Assembly: GCF_024124545.1 (NCBI RefSeq) | Contig: NZ_JAMXSF010000023.1 | Coordinates: 1-63,265, forward strand | Length of the DNA: 63,265 nt | Source of the DNA: Pseudoalteromonas sp. XMcav2-N | Lineage (GTDB): Bacteria > Pseudomonadota > Gammaproteobacteria > Enterobacterales > Alteromonadaceae | Direction of reading: 5' to 3' | Shown here: piece by piece, positions 35,743 through 45,065 of the stretch | Layout of the letters: each line of letters begins with the position of its first letter | Numbering within the stretch: the stretch's first letter is position 1 | The notes under the pieces: generated by a model | Told to the model about the DNA's origin: nothing | The model's input: only the letters and a program-made list of their open reading frames with translations | The model's database searches: none | Position numbers and translations under genes: made by a program

Positions 35743-36504
35743 ATGCGTGCAGTAACCCAAAACGCGGTGCACTATTTGCTACTGGTGTTGGCCTTGTTGT
35801 CGGCAAGTGTTCAGGCCGAACGTTTCTCTGTTCTGGTCTATCATGGTGCCAATCCACCTTATAATTATCTCGAAAAGGGAGAGCAGGCCGGGATCTTCAA
35901 GGATATTTTTGATCGAATTGGCGAGTTAACCGGCCACGAGTTTGAGTTTGTTCTGCTATCCGTTGCCCGGGGACATAAATCTTTTGAGTCTGGTGAAATT
36001 GATATTGAGCCAGGTGTGAATCCTAGCTGGCGACAGAGTTCGAGAGTGCCCGGTATTTACAGTATCGACTACGCCTTCTCACGGGAAGTTGTGTTGGGGC
36101 GTAAAGAGGCGAATTCTACACAGCAACCTGAGTCATTTTATGGCAAGGTCATGGGACGTGTGAGAGGTTATCGCTACGGACCATTTGAGCGACATTTTGG
36201 CCCCGGGAAAATTGCAGTGTACGACAATATTTCGGAAAGAGAATTGTTAGTTCAGCTGGCACATACCCGCCTTGATTATATCATGATCGGTGATGTCACG
36301 GCGGCTTACTACATCGCAAACTATCCTGCTTACAGAGGTTTTAAGGAAGTCTATGAAATAAGTAAGTTACCTGTGTCTATGCGCATTCAACCAAAAAGAG
36401 CAGAATTAAAACGAGAAATAGATCAGGCATTAAGGCACATGCTGGAACAAGGTGAGATAACTCAGATTTACCACAAATATGGCATCACCATGCTCCCGCT
36501 TTGA
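35743..36504 (+). CDS. Periplasmic solute-binding protein, family 3
   Basis: The 253-residue protein has a signal peptide (cleavage near SASVQA) and the SBP_bac_3 pattern: FSVLVYHGANPPYNYLEKGE, IFDRIGELTGHEFEF, then the C-terminal REIDQALRHMLEQGEITQIYHKYG. This group in Pseudoalteromonas and Shewanella often stands alone without ABC permease genes, as here, and may act as a sensor or in amino-acid/organic anion binding. ATG 35743 is selected because the signal peptide begins there; an upstream extension to 35668 is possible but lacks hydrophobic character. Confidence 0.75.
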   Translation: MRAVTQNAVHYLLLVLALLSASVQAERFSVLVYHGANPPYNYLEKGEQAGIFKDIFDRIGELTGHEFEFVLLSVARGHKSFESGEIDIEPGVNPSWRQSSRVPGIYSIDYAFSREVVLGRKEANSTQQPESFYGKVMGRVRGYRYGPFERHFGPGKIAVYDNISERELLVQLAHTRLDYIMIGDVTAAYYIANYPAYRGFKEVYEISKLPVSMRIQPKRAELKREIDQALRHMLEQGEITQIYHKYGITMLPL

Positions 36505-36849
36505 TTTGCGCCTACCTATCTAGCACTAAGCCTCCTTGTCTGGCTGGCATTTTCACGCTGCTTCTAAGCGATTCAGGTCTCAGAGAACATGCACTTAAGT
36601 CATTGTTAATTAAACCGTTCCAAAAGTGTTGTTCGTCATTTAGATGAAGTTATAGTGCAATCAATCTTACGCAACGCTGTAAAATTTTTGTTACATTTAA
36701 GTGTTTAAAATACAAACTAATGATCAGCGAGTAACTAAATTTTCCGCTGGTCGTGCCAGTTGTTTTTTTCACCATGATTATTGATTTTTATGTGTATCTC
36801 AGATTATTTCTAGATTGCTTTTTGAGCAATAACCTTACAAGGATACAAC
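36505..36849. other. Intergenic region upstream of serine protease
   Basis: This 345-bp AT-rich stretch holds the promoter of the serine protease gene. I see no gene, repeat or structured RNA. Confidence 0.4.
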
Positions 36850-38481
36850 ATGAAAATTACAATTTTGGCCGCTGCAGTCATGTCACTGTCAGCTGGTTAT
36901 GTCTCTGCAAATACGCAACAGTCAGGCCTGCCTGATATTACTCCATCTGTCGTTGGTGGAATTGAAACTCCCGCTTATTCAAGGCCATATCAGGTTGCTT
37001 TGTTAATGAATGGACGTCAGGGCTGTGGTGGTACCTTGCTGAGTGAAAACTGGGTACTTACTGCTGCACACTGTTTAGATAATGCTTCTACGGCTAGCCT
37101 GACAGTACGTGTTGGTGCCCATTCAATCAGTCGTGGAGATGGCGATACACTGAGGGTATCTCAGATTATCATGCATGAGAATTGGCGCGGTGCGAACGGG
37201 ATACGTTCAGGCTATGATATTGCTGTGCTACGCCTGGCCACTCCGGCGGCAAGCAAGTATACCCCAGCTAAGCTACCCACCCAGTCCATTGCCGATCAGT
37301 ATGCCGGTATTGGTGATTATCCAACGGTTTCTGGTTGGGGACTGACCTCTAACCGCGGCCGTCCGAGCGATGTACTTCGTGAAGCACAGCTACCAGTGAT
37401 CTCCAATGCCAGTTGTAGCAGCCAGCTGAGCTTTAATATCCCGGGCTCAGTCATTTGTGGCGGAGGTGAGGGCGGCCGTTCAGCGTGTAATGGCGACAGT
37501 GGTGGCCCTTATGCCGTGCGTGTCGGGAATGATTTCTACAGTATCGGTACTGTCAGCTGGGGCATAGCCTGTTCAGGTGCAACCGCATTCACCAGAACAA
37601 CCAGTTATCTCAACTGGATCGAGCAAAAAACAGGCCTTACACCGGATAACCCGACAGATGCCAAACCGGTTGCTGATTTCAGCTCATTGGTATCAGGTAT
37701 GACGGTTAGCTTTGCCAACCGCGCAACCGATGACAAGGGGATCACAGCGTATGACTGGAACTTCGGTGATGGCAATCGTTCCAGCGCCGCGAACCCAAGC
37801 CATACCTATGCGGCCGATGGTGATTACAATGTCACTCTAACAGTGACTGATACCGCACAGCAAACGTCCAGCGTATCGAAAGTCGTCTCTGTTGGTGAGC
37901 CACCGGTATGCGATGTTGAAGCCTGGAACCGTTCAGTGTCATACGCATTAGGCGACAAGGTGTCTTATCAGGGCAGCATCTACGAGGCTATCTGGTGGTC
38001 TGCGGGTGCACAGCCAGATTTGTATCCTAATGTCTGGAAGAAGTTAGATAACTGCAACGGGTCAGGCGATCCTGCTCCTGTGGCTGGCTTTACTGTGGCT
38101 CAGTCAGGTCTGACAGTTACCCTGACCAATACCAGCACTGACAACGGCCAGATAGTGTCAAGCCAGTGGCAATTTGGAGATGGTCAGAGTGCCTCTCAGC
38201 CTTCTGTGACTCATACTTATGGCGCAGCAGGGCGCTACACAATTCGTTTGACTGTAACCGATGATCAGGGCCAAAGCAGCACCCTTGCTAAAGAAGTGGT
38301 TGTTGGTGGGGATGATAACTGTCAGGGTCTGCCTGCCTGGAATGCGAGCTCGATTTACAACACGGGAGACCGGGTTGCCAAAAGTGGTGTAGTGTACGAA
38401 GCGCAGTGGTGGGTGCAGGGCGAAGATCCGGCTCAGTCTGGTCCCTGGGGCCCATGGAAGTCTGTAGGCAACTGTAACTAG
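36850..38481 (+). CDS. Secreted trypsin-like serine protease with PKD-CBM5/12-PKD-CBM5/12 tail
   Basis: The 543-residue protein has a signal peptide, an S1 domain (VVGGIETPAYSRPYQVAL mature N terminus; triad His in LTAAHC, Asp in YDIAVLRL, Ser in NGDSGGPYAV) to about residue 260, then PKD domain 1 (DWNFGDGNRSS), a CBM5/12-like module (WNRSVSYALGDKVSYQG), PKD domain 2 (WQFGDGQSAS) and a second CBM5/12-like module ending with the final Cys. The repeated PKD/CBM units suggest the protease is targeted to chitin or other insoluble polysaccharide. AAGGATACAAC precedes ATG 36850. Confidence 0.93.
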   Translation: MKITILAAAVMSLSAGYVSANTQQSGLPDITPSVVGGIETPAYSRPYQVALLMNGRQGCGGTLLSENWVLTAAHCLDNASTASLTVRVGAHSISRGDGDTLRVSQIIMHENWRGANGIRSGYDIAVLRLATPAASKYTPAKLPTQSIADQYAGIGDYPTVSGWGLTSNRGRPSDVLREAQLPVISNASCSSQLSFNIPGSVICGGGEGGRSACNGDSGGPYAVRVGNDFYSIGTVSWGIACSGATAFTRTTSYLNWIEQKTGLTPDNPTDAKPVADFSSLVSGMTVSFANRATDDKGITAYDWNFGDGNRSSAANPSHTYAADGDYNVTLTVTDTAQQTSSVSKVVSVGEPPVCDVEAWNRSVSYALGDKVSYQGSIYEAIWWSAGAQPDLYPNVWKKLDNCNGSGDPAPVAGFTVAQSGLTVTLTNTSTDNGQIVSSQWQFGDGQSASQPSVTHTYGAAGRYTIRLTVTDDQGQSSTLAKEVVVGGDDNCQGLPAWNASSIYNTGDRVAKSGVVYEAQWWVQGEDPAQSGPWGPWKSVGNCN

Positions 38482-38540
38482 TCGCTTTTTTGCTCAGTCC
38501 TAGGTAATCTATCAGCAATGAGACGTAAAGTTAGAAGACC

Positions 38541-39755
38541 ATGGGACTGAGTAACCAGGCACACAGTGAACTACGCAGATTGGGTGAGCGCGTTAAAAAA
38601 GTGCTCACCGCTATCATGCGGGCATTACCCCCACAAGCACAGACCATTGGCGGCTTTGCCCGCCACATAGGGTGTCACCGTTCAACCAGCCAGCGATTAT
38701 TTAATGCCAACAAAGCCAAATCTGGTGAGCAAGTTCTTTACCATTTACCCGGTCTACAGGCTTTGGACGCATTGGGCAGTCAGCTGCAAGGCCATATTCC
38801 GGATAACCTGGCAGCCCAGTGGTGTCAGGTCAGCCAACGTTTTGCCGCAACCATGCCTCAGTACGCCAGAAGTCATGCCGAGTTAAAACGCTTACTGGCA
38901 GATGATGAAGAGAACAAAGTGAAAACACCGAATGGCAATGTGTCAGGTCAGGATAAGCGTGCCCAACTCTACTATGCAGCCAAGTCTTTGCTGGGTATGA
39001 GTATGGATGAAATCTTTTGCGCTTATGTGTTAACCCGTGGGCGAGGCCGGGAAGGGTTCTTGCAAGAAGTGGCTATGATCAGCAAGTCGCAAGTAACGCG
39101 AGAAACCGGCGCAGCGCCTTTTGTACAGTTTTACACTCACCCTCACAGTGATGATTTCATCGCGCCACTGAACATTGATAAGCGTAGTCGGGTCGAATCC
39201 AAGCAATTTAGCATTGGTATAGCACAAGAGTTATCGACCCCGGGCTTACTGAACGCATTTGCCAGCTATTCCCCCGGAAATAGCGGGTTGGTGTTCGATC
39301 CTATTCCAGGTTATGAACACTTTGATGCAACGTTTATTTTCAATAACCCCGATGAGCTGGTTGACCCTTTGAGTCACGCCAGTAAATGCAGTTCCACCAG
39401 TATTTCAATTAAAAACCCGGCCAAAAAATTGCGGTTACTGGTTTTGATCGAAAAGCAGTTAGACCGTCACAGCTGTGTCAATGTAGGGTGTTATCACGGC
39501 AATCAAAAAGTAGAGGAAGGAAAGCTCAGTGTCGAAGATATGTGGACAGAGCGATTACCTGAATTTCCGGAACTGCGTTTAATTGATTTAGCCGCTGGTG
39601 TTCAGGCTTTGCATGGAGACAGTGCGCAGCAGCAAAAGCTTGATTATTTGTTCCGATACGCTGAGCTGGACCCTGCCAATTATAGCTGCTACTTGATGGA
39701 GGTGGATTACCCTATTTGGTCGACCACGTATCGTATTTACTTCGAACACCAATGA
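38541..39755 (+). CDS. Hypothetical protein with HTH-like N terminus
   Basis: I do not recognise this 404-residue family. The N-terminal 60 residues (TIGGFARHIGCHRSTSQRLFNA) look like a helix-turn-helix, so it may bind DNA; the rest has no signal peptide or membrane segment and contains GRGREGFLQEVAMISKSQ and a Cys/Ser-rich stretch (LSHASKCSSTSISI). The start at 38541 has AGAAGACC in front. It lies 59 bp after the serine protease and before a TPR gene, and could be a regulator of nearby genes. No homologous function can be claimed. Confidence 0.65.
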   Translation: MGLSNQAHSELRRLGERVKKVLTAIMRALPPQAQTIGGFARHIGCHRSTSQRLFNANKAKSGEQVLYHLPGLQALDALGSQLQGHIPDNLAAQWCQVSQRFAATMPQYARSHAELKRLLADDEENKVKTPNGNVSGQDKRAQLYYAAKSLLGMSMDEIFCAYVLTRGRGREGFLQEVAMISKSQVTRETGAAPFVQFYTHPHSDDFIAPLNIDKRSRVESKQFSIGIAQELSTPGLLNAFASYSPGNSGLVFDPIPGYEHFDATFIFNNPDELVDPLSHASKCSSTSISIKNPAKKLRLLVLIEKQLDRHSCVNVGCYHGNQKVEEGKLSVEDMWTERLPEFPELRLIDLAAGVQALHGDSAQQQKLDYLFRYAELDPANYSCYLMEVDYPIWSTTYRIYFEHQ

Positions 39756-39820
39756 GTGACTTTGAACAATGTTGCCGCGCAATCTATAGTTTCAGGAGGT
39801 AGGTAATCGCGGATCTGAGG

Positions 39821-40843
39821 ATGTTGAAAGCAATTATAGGGCTGTGGATAATGCTGATACCGCTGACTATATGGGCTGCGACACCGTCACAGATCATAGA
39901 CAAACTGCAAGAAGCAGAAGACTACCTGACAGTTGACCCCGCCACGACTCTTTCATTATTGGAGCAGGTTGACCAAGTTGAAGGCCTGCCCACGTCTTTG
40001 TTTTTACGCTGGCACCTGATCCGCTTACGGGCAGCCGTACCCACCCATCAAATGAAAATGATGGAATATTCGTTGGAGGCCATTTTCAAGCATCACACCC
40101 ACCCTTACTTTATAGAAAAATTACCTACCGCCATGAGTGCGTTGGGGATCTGGTTGCGTCGTCATGAATATCTGAATGATGCCAGGCTCAGTCTGGAGTG
40201 TGCCTACAAACATGCGCAGTCAGAGCAACAAAGGCTGATCCTGACAAACAGTCTGGCCCTGGTGTCGCGTCAACTGGGTGATTATGACAAAGCTCGGCGT
40301 TTGTATGGAAGAGCAAACAGTATTGCCGATAAGGCGGGTATCACCTCTAAAAATGGCATCATCGCCAATAATTTGGGGATTATCGCGCTGGAACTCGGCA
40401 ACGTGGCAGAGGCAGAGCGCCAGTTTCGAAAAGCACTGGCCAGTTATCAGGAGATAGATAAGCGCTCCGGGCAGATCTCAGCGGGGGTCAATTTACTGTT
40501 CGCCTTTATTATTCAGGAACAATTATTGAACTATCAGCGCCTTTACGGACCTACGTCCAGGCTGACCGAGTCTTTCCCCAATGAGACCAAACAAGCAATG
40601 TTACTATGGGTTAATGCTCGGTTTATGCAACTGGAAGGTTATCCCGTCAGTGAGCAGACCAAAGCCAGTCTCAAACTGGCATATACGCAGCTGCAGGATG
40701 ATAATATTCGAAGGCTGGTATTTCAGCACCTTGCAAAACCGCTGGGCGTAGATGTTCTGCTACCAAAACCTGTGGTAGTCAGACAATTCGAACGCAGCTG
40801 GTACAACGTAGTCAAAGCCTGTGACTGGCCAAAAGCCAGTTAG
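39821..40843 (+). CDS. TPR-containing exported protein
   Basis: The ~340-residue protein has a signal peptide (MLKAIIGLWIMLIPLTIWAA) followed by helical tetratricopeptide-like repeats, clearest at GDYDKARRLYGRANSIADKAG and GNVAEAERQFRKALASYQEI. It probably works as a periplasmic scaffold; function is unknown. ATG 39821 has GAGG almost adjoining, while a perfect AGGAGGT sits at 39794. The stop overlaps the stop of the convergent response regulator (shared TTAG at 40840-40843). Confidence 0.65.
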   Translation: MLKAIIGLWIMLIPLTIWAATPSQIIDKLQEAEDYLTVDPATTLSLLEQVDQVEGLPTSLFLRWHLIRLRAAVPTHQMKMMEYSLEAIFKHHTHPYFIEKLPTAMSALGIWLRRHEYLNDARLSLECAYKHAQSEQQRLILTNSLALVSRQLGDYDKARRLYGRANSIADKAGITSKNGIIANNLGIIALELGNVAEAERQFRKALASYQEIDKRSGQISAGVNLLFAFIIQEQLLNYQRLYGPTSRLTESFPNETKQAMLLWVNARFMQLEGYPVSEQTKASLKLAYTQLQDDNIRRLVFQHLAKPLGVDVLLPKPVVVRQFERSWYNVVKACDWPKAS

Positions 40844-41523
40844 TGCTCAGGAGCGTATTTGTAACCCACGCCGTAAACCGACTCAATGAGATTTTTATCA
40901 GGCGCGATAAGGCTGAGTTTCTTTCGTATGTTTTTTACATGGGTATCGATATTGCGATCGACAATGTCATCCCCATCGGGGTAAGTCTGCTCAATGAGCT
41001 GAGCGCGGGAAAAGACTTGCTGTGGATGACTAAGCAGTATGGTCAGCAATTTAAATTCACTGGGCGTGAGGTCCAGCGGTTGTGTCTGGTAGCTGGCGGT
41101 AAACTGGGTCTGGCTGATAATAAAACCACCGACTTTCAGCTCGTCGCTATGACTGGGCGTAAAGCGACGCAGAACGGTTTTAACTCTGGCCATCACCTCG
41201 CGAGGACTAAAAGGCTTGCAGATGTAGTCGTCGGCACCGAGTTCGAGTCCAAGCAGGCGGTCTATTTCATCTTTTTTGGCCGTGATCATGATCATGGGTA
41301 CATCGCTGAACTGGCGGATCCGTCGACAGATACTGAGCCCATCTTCACCCGGTAGCATGAGGTCTAAGAGGATTAAATCGACCCGGTTGCTTTGCAGATA
41401 ATCAACTACCTCATCGCCACGCACCATATGTGTGGTGCTATATCCCGCTGCCCGGGCATAAGCAATGAGCACTTCTGCGATATTGGACTCATCCTCGACA
41501 ATAAGTAGTTGTTTTTTGGTCAT
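40840..41523 (-). CDS. baeR: BaeR-like OmpR-family response regulator
   Basis: The 227-residue regulator has a receiver (VEDESN, LLDLMLPGEDG with phospho-Asp, TAKKDEIDRLLGLELGADDY, KPFSPREV) and an OmpR-type winged helix ending in ESVYGVGYKY. The stretch DEIDRLLGLELGADDYICKP is close to that of BaeR of E. coli, the envelope stress regulator of multidrug efflux genes. ATG 41523 is used because the histidine kinase ends in ATGA there; the longer frame to 41634 is antisense to the kinase end. It would activate envelope or export genes elsewhere. Confidence 0.85.
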   Translation of the reverse strand: MTKKQLLIVEDESNIAEVLIAYARAAGYSTTHMVRGDEVVDYLQSNRVDLILLDLMLPGEDGLSICRRIRQFSDVPMIMITAKKDEIDRLLGLELGADDYICKPFSPREVMARVKTVLRRFTPSHSDELKVGGFIISQTQFTASYQTQPLDLTPSEFKLLTILLSHPQQVFSRAQLIEQTYPDGDDIVDRNIDTHVKNIRKKLSLIAPDKNLIESVYGVGYKYAPEH

Positions 41524-42962
41524 TTTGCGTTCTCTTGTTGGCGATATGGGAGACAGACAGTGACACACAATCCACCGAGTGACGAATCTGTCAACGTGAT
41601 GGTGCCCTGATGGGCCTCGACTATGGTTTTGCACAGGGAAAGTCCAAGTCCACTGCCGCCATAACTGCGGCTTCGTGAAGGCTCGACTCTGTAAAAGCGT
41701 TCAAATAACCGGACTTTTTCGTCGTCCGTGACACCTGGCGCTGAATCTTCGATGCGAATGATCACCCGCCTGCTCTCGTGGGCAATGACGACCCTGAGCT
41801 GACCACCTTCATCAGTGTAGCGCCTGGCGTTCTCAATCAGATTACTGAACAGCTGATGCAGGCGCGCTTTATCGGCAACAATACATCGTGGTGTCAGGGT
41901 CAAAGCATGAGTCAGTGAAGTTAAATCCAAAGCGATTGAACGTTCGGCGAATTTACTTTCAAACCCCTGAATAAGCTGCATAAGTAGTGGTAAAGGGTCG
42001 ACTTCAGTCATGGTATAACGATAGTTACCTACATCGGCACTGGTCAGCTGATACAGGTCGTCCACCAGTCGGCTGAGGTTGTCGACTTCACTGAGCAGTA
42101 AGGCTGTTTTACTGGCATCCATGGAAAATACGCCATCTTCAATGGCAGTAAGCTGGGTTTTGAGTACGGTCAGAGGTGTCCGCAGTTCATGGGAGGTGTC
42201 TGACATCCATTGTCGGCGATTTTTTGCATTGTCTTCCAGGGTTTGTGCCAGCTGGTCAACGCGCCCGGCCAGAACACCAAGTTCATCACGCCCACTGTGG
42301 CCAACACGGCTGCTGTAATCCCCTTGCATGAGTTTATCCGTGCATTGCATTAGTCTGCCAATGGGTTTGCTCAGCAGTTTGGATATCACCCAGGCCATCA
42401 GTAATGCTAACAGCAAGGCTGACAGTGCGATCCATAGGTAATTGGTCAGTTGCTGGCTGATAAATGCGTCATTGCTGATTTGTCTTGTTTCGCCAGGGTC
42501 GCGCACTCGCGCGGGATCCCAGCCAAGCCAGCCAATGAGTTCACCGTCAAGTTCCAGAGCTTGTTGATAACGATTGCTTTGTAATCTGGGTTTACCCTCT
42601 ATACGTTGCTTGTTGCTGTCGTACAGGCTGATCCGTTTGCCAGTATCAAAGTAGCGACGCTCGCTGTGCAGCTGTGAGTTAAACGCGCTATCCCGGCCGA
42701 CAGGACGGCCGTGTTGGCCAGGTTGTGGTTGCATTAATTGCTGCCACAAGCGCCGGTTATGTCGTAACTTTTGCCAGCTGCTTTCCCTTTGATAAAATGC
42801 CAGCAAGCGCGAGCGGGTTTGTTCCACATGACTTTGCTCACTGTGCTGCACTAAGGTTGCAAAGTCACTGGTCAGGCTGCCGGCAGTAAGCCCCAGCTGG
42901 ATCGCAATGATTGCCATATTGGTGAGCACAATGGCCAGAAACAGTTTGGCAAATAGATTCAA
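41520..42962 (-). CDS. baeS: BaeS-like sensor histidine kinase
   Basis: The 480-residue kinase has an N-terminal transmembrane helix, a periplasmic domain, a second helix (about residues 165-190), a HAMP segment, the H box SDTSHELRTPLTVLKTQLTAIEDGV, and an ATPase domain (N box NLIENARRYTD, G boxes EDSAPG and GGSGLGLSLCK). The post-H sequence is like that of BaeS. It overlaps the regulator gene by 4 nt and is probably co-transcribed with the two upstream minus-strand genes (43026-45065). Confidence 0.85.
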   Translation of the reverse strand: MNLFAKLFLAIVLTNMAIIAIQLGLTAGSLTSDFATLVQHSEQSHVEQTRSRLLAFYQRESSWQKLRHNRRLWQQLMQPQPGQHGRPVGRDSAFNSQLHSERRYFDTGKRISLYDSNKQRIEGKPRLQSNRYQQALELDGELIGWLGWDPARVRDPGETRQISNDAFISQQLTNYLWIALSALLLALLMAWVISKLLSKPIGRLMQCTDKLMQGDYSSRVGHSGRDELGVLAGRVDQLAQTLEDNAKNRRQWMSDTSHELRTPLTVLKTQLTAIEDGVFSMDASKTALLLSEVDNLSRLVDDLYQLTSADVGNYRYTMTEVDPLPLLMQLIQGFESKFAERSIALDLTSLTHALTLTPRCIVADKARLHQLFSNLIENARRYTDEGGQLRVVIAHESRRVIIRIEDSAPGVTDDEKVRLFERFYRVEPSRSRSYGGSGLGLSLCKTIVEAHQGTITLTDSSLGGLCVTVCLPYRQQENAK

Positions 42963-43025
42963 ATGTGACTCCTGTGCCCGTTGTCATGAAAAAGAGAGTG
43001 TACCCGTCTCAACACCCATACTTCT

Positions 43026-43529
43026 CTATTTAAAAGAAATATGAGCCGTTTTTCCTGCGCTCAGCATGCGATATTGTGGCCGCGTCACACTGAGGTGTAC
43101 GGGCCCCAGTGACGGCGGTAATGTCAGACTGACCTGTTCGATCGTTTGCCCTGCGTGAGTGTGTTCTCCGAGCAGGATCAACTCCGCCTGTTCAGGATGA
43201 TGCTTCGAAGTGTGCAAGCTTTTCAATTGCAAGGCAACCATGGTGTTATTAAGGTGCAGTTTTGTCATGGTTTCAAGCAGATGAGCAATAAAGCTTTGTA
43301 TCTCCTGAGAGCTCTGGTTGGGAGGCATGACGGCGGTGGTGTCTCCTAACAACCAGGCTTGCGGGTTTTGCAGCGTGTGCTGCCAGTGTTGCATATTGAC
43401 CTGTAAACGTAGCTCGGCCTGACCGTCACGCAGGGTCAGCCTGGCTTTATTATTCTCTAATACATGTGCTTTAGCCGCGCTTAAGTTGAATAAGACACTG
43501 ATCAACAACATACTTATCAGATATTTCAT
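43026..43529 (-). CDS. Small exported hypothetical protein (167 aa)
   Basis: I do not recognise this family. The protein has a signal peptide (MKYLISMLLISVLFNLSAAKA) and a mature part with beta-rich, Leu/Gln/His-rich sequence (LTLRDGQAELRLQVNMQHW), no cysteines and no membrane segment. It sits between the PEBP/YHYH lipoprotein (15 bp upstream) and the BaeS-like kinase (about 63 bp downstream), so it probably belongs to the same operon and may modulate the sensor. Nothing more can be said. Confidence 0.65.
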   Translation of the reverse strand: MKYLISMLLISVLFNLSAAKAHVLENNKARLTLRDGQAELRLQVNMQHWQHTLQNPQAWLLGDTTAVMPPNQSSQEIQSFIAHLLETMTKLHLNNTMVALQLKSLHTSKHHPEQAELILLGEHTHAGQTIEQVSLTLPPSLGPVHLSVTRPQYRMLSAGKTAHISFK

Positions 43530-43544
43530 ATCATTCCTCCTTGC

Positions 43545-45065
43545 TTATCTGCAGAAAGTACCGGTTTCAACAAGGCCACCATTGCTGACTGTTTTCTGCT
43601 CAAATTGATAGCAGTTATCCTGACCTGTTATTGGCGTGTAGTTGACATAATATTGAGTGCCCTGATGGGTGTACGTCATACTGCGTGTGCCATCTGACAA
43701 AATGGTATGCGTCAGGTTGCTTACACCGCCCTGAGGCGGAGTCAGGTTGGCACGCATCTGTGGATTGTCGCCTGTCAGAGGGGCCACACGTGGCAGGATT
43801 TGTGTATTTACTTCTCCCATTAAACACTGAAAGACATAGGGAGCCTGTTCTGAAGTGTGATATCGATAGCCATATTCACTATCGGACTGGCCGTTACATA
43901 GATCCAATGTGCCAGAGGCAATGGCGCTGCCGTCCGGGTTATTATTGCCGTACAAGGGGTAGCCATCATAGCCCCAGCCAAGGATTGCGTCATCTCCCTG
44001 GTTGGTCATGGCAGCTATCATACAGGTTGGTGCTGCATGGTAGTGATAATCATCTCCGCGACCGGCATGGCCTCCGCAATTATCAAGCTGACCCAGGGCC
44101 TTGGTATCAACTGCGGGATCATACTGGTAAAGATCTAACTCTCCCTGGGCAGAATAATCGTAGATAGGCACACCATTGACGGCGACACCCAGTGCAGCGT
44201 CTATGGTTGTCGGGGTGTTACTGAGTTGTCGGTCGAGCCGGATCGGGGCTGCGTAACCGGGGGCCGGTACCGGGATTTGTTCATTGGTTCCTGTTATTCC
44301 ATTCATCAGGTCGTGGTCTGGATATGTGTCGGATGTGACGTATGCATAGTCACTATCGCAAGTAACGGCGACATCACTGAACCCTGCATTGCTCACAGAC
44401 TGCTGAACCTGCTCACAGACACTGAGCGCGACATCTGGAAAGCGGTTTACACTGACAGTTAACGTCGTACTGTCGAGAGTAAGCGTGTTGATTGCAGCCA
44501 TAAAAGCGGCTCTGTCCACGACTGCACTCTGATCCAGTGAGAGGCGCTCAGACAACGCGTAGAGCGTAAATGTGTAGTAGTGTGTGCCTGGGTTGTCAGG
44601 GCAGGGGGGCGCATAGGTTTGCTCACCATTGACACTGTTGTTGCCAAGTACACCGGACGAGTCTCCCGTGGTAAACGCCTGTACATCGTTATCTATATGA
44701 TAAACCAACCAGTGTAGCGTTTGCGTACTGGTTTCCATACTGAGAGCAAACTCCTGAGTTGCCGCTGGCGCGCCTTGCCAGCTCAGTGGGGGAGATAAAT
44801 TGTCGCCATCACAAGTATAGTTGACAGGTAAGGCTGCCTGGTGAATAAATGCTGAGCTACTCAGGACAAATGTGGATGATTGAGATGAATCCTGATTGCT
44901 GTCGTCAGAGTTATCACTGGTGTTCCCTGAGCCATCATTTGCAGCGTCCTGAGCTGTATTGCCTGTATCCGATGTGACATTGCTCTGATCTGTGGTGGCA
45001 GAGTCGGATCCTGAGCCACAGGCACCCAGCACAGTACAAAGCGTAATTAAAAGTAGTTGTTTCAT
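43545..45065 (-). CDS. Lipoprotein fusing PEBP (YbhB/YbcL) and YHYH domains
   Basis: The ~506-residue protein starts with a lipobox (CTVLGAC, Cys17), then a Ser/Asp/Asn-rich linker, then a phosphatidylethanolamine-binding-protein-like domain (YTCDGDNLSPPLSW, HWLVYHIDN, GTHYYTFTLYALS) and, in the C-terminal part, a YHYH domain (GGHAGRGDDYHYHAAP with GWGYDGYPLYG), a fold seen in exported proteins of unknown role. I chose ATG 45065 because the lipobox follows; the frame extends upstream to 45134. It heads the operon toward BaeSR. A ligand-binding or envelope role is inferred. Confidence 0.8.
   Translation of the reverse strand: MKQLLLITLCTVLGACGSGSDSATTDQSNVTSDTGNTAQDAANDGSGNTSDNSDDSNQDSSQSSTFVLSSSAFIHQAALPVNYTCDGDNLSPPLSWQGAPAATQEFALSMETSTQTLHWLVYHIDNDVQAFTTGDSSGVLGNNSVNGEQTYAPPCPDNPGTHYYTFTLYALSERLSLDQSAVVDRAAFMAAINTLTLDSTTLTVSVNRFPDVALSVCEQVQQSVSNAGFSDVAVTCDSDYAYVTSDTYPDHDLMNGITGTNEQIPVPAPGYAAPIRLDRQLSNTPTTIDAALGVAVNGVPIYDYSAQGELDLYQYDPAVDTKALGQLDNCGGHAGRGDDYHYHAAPTCMIAAMTNQGDDAILGWGYDGYPLYGNNNPDGSAIASGTLDLCNGQSDSEYGYRYHTSEQAPYVFQCLMGEVNTQILPRVAPLTGDNPQMRANLTPPQGGVSNLTHTILSDGTRSMTYTHQGTQYYVNYTPITGQDNCYQFEQKTVSNGGLVETGTFCR

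Noticed and set aside
43685..44167. Plus-strand 160-codon ORF
   Set aside because: It is antisense to the PEBP/YHYH lipoprotein, whose domains are clear on the minus strand.
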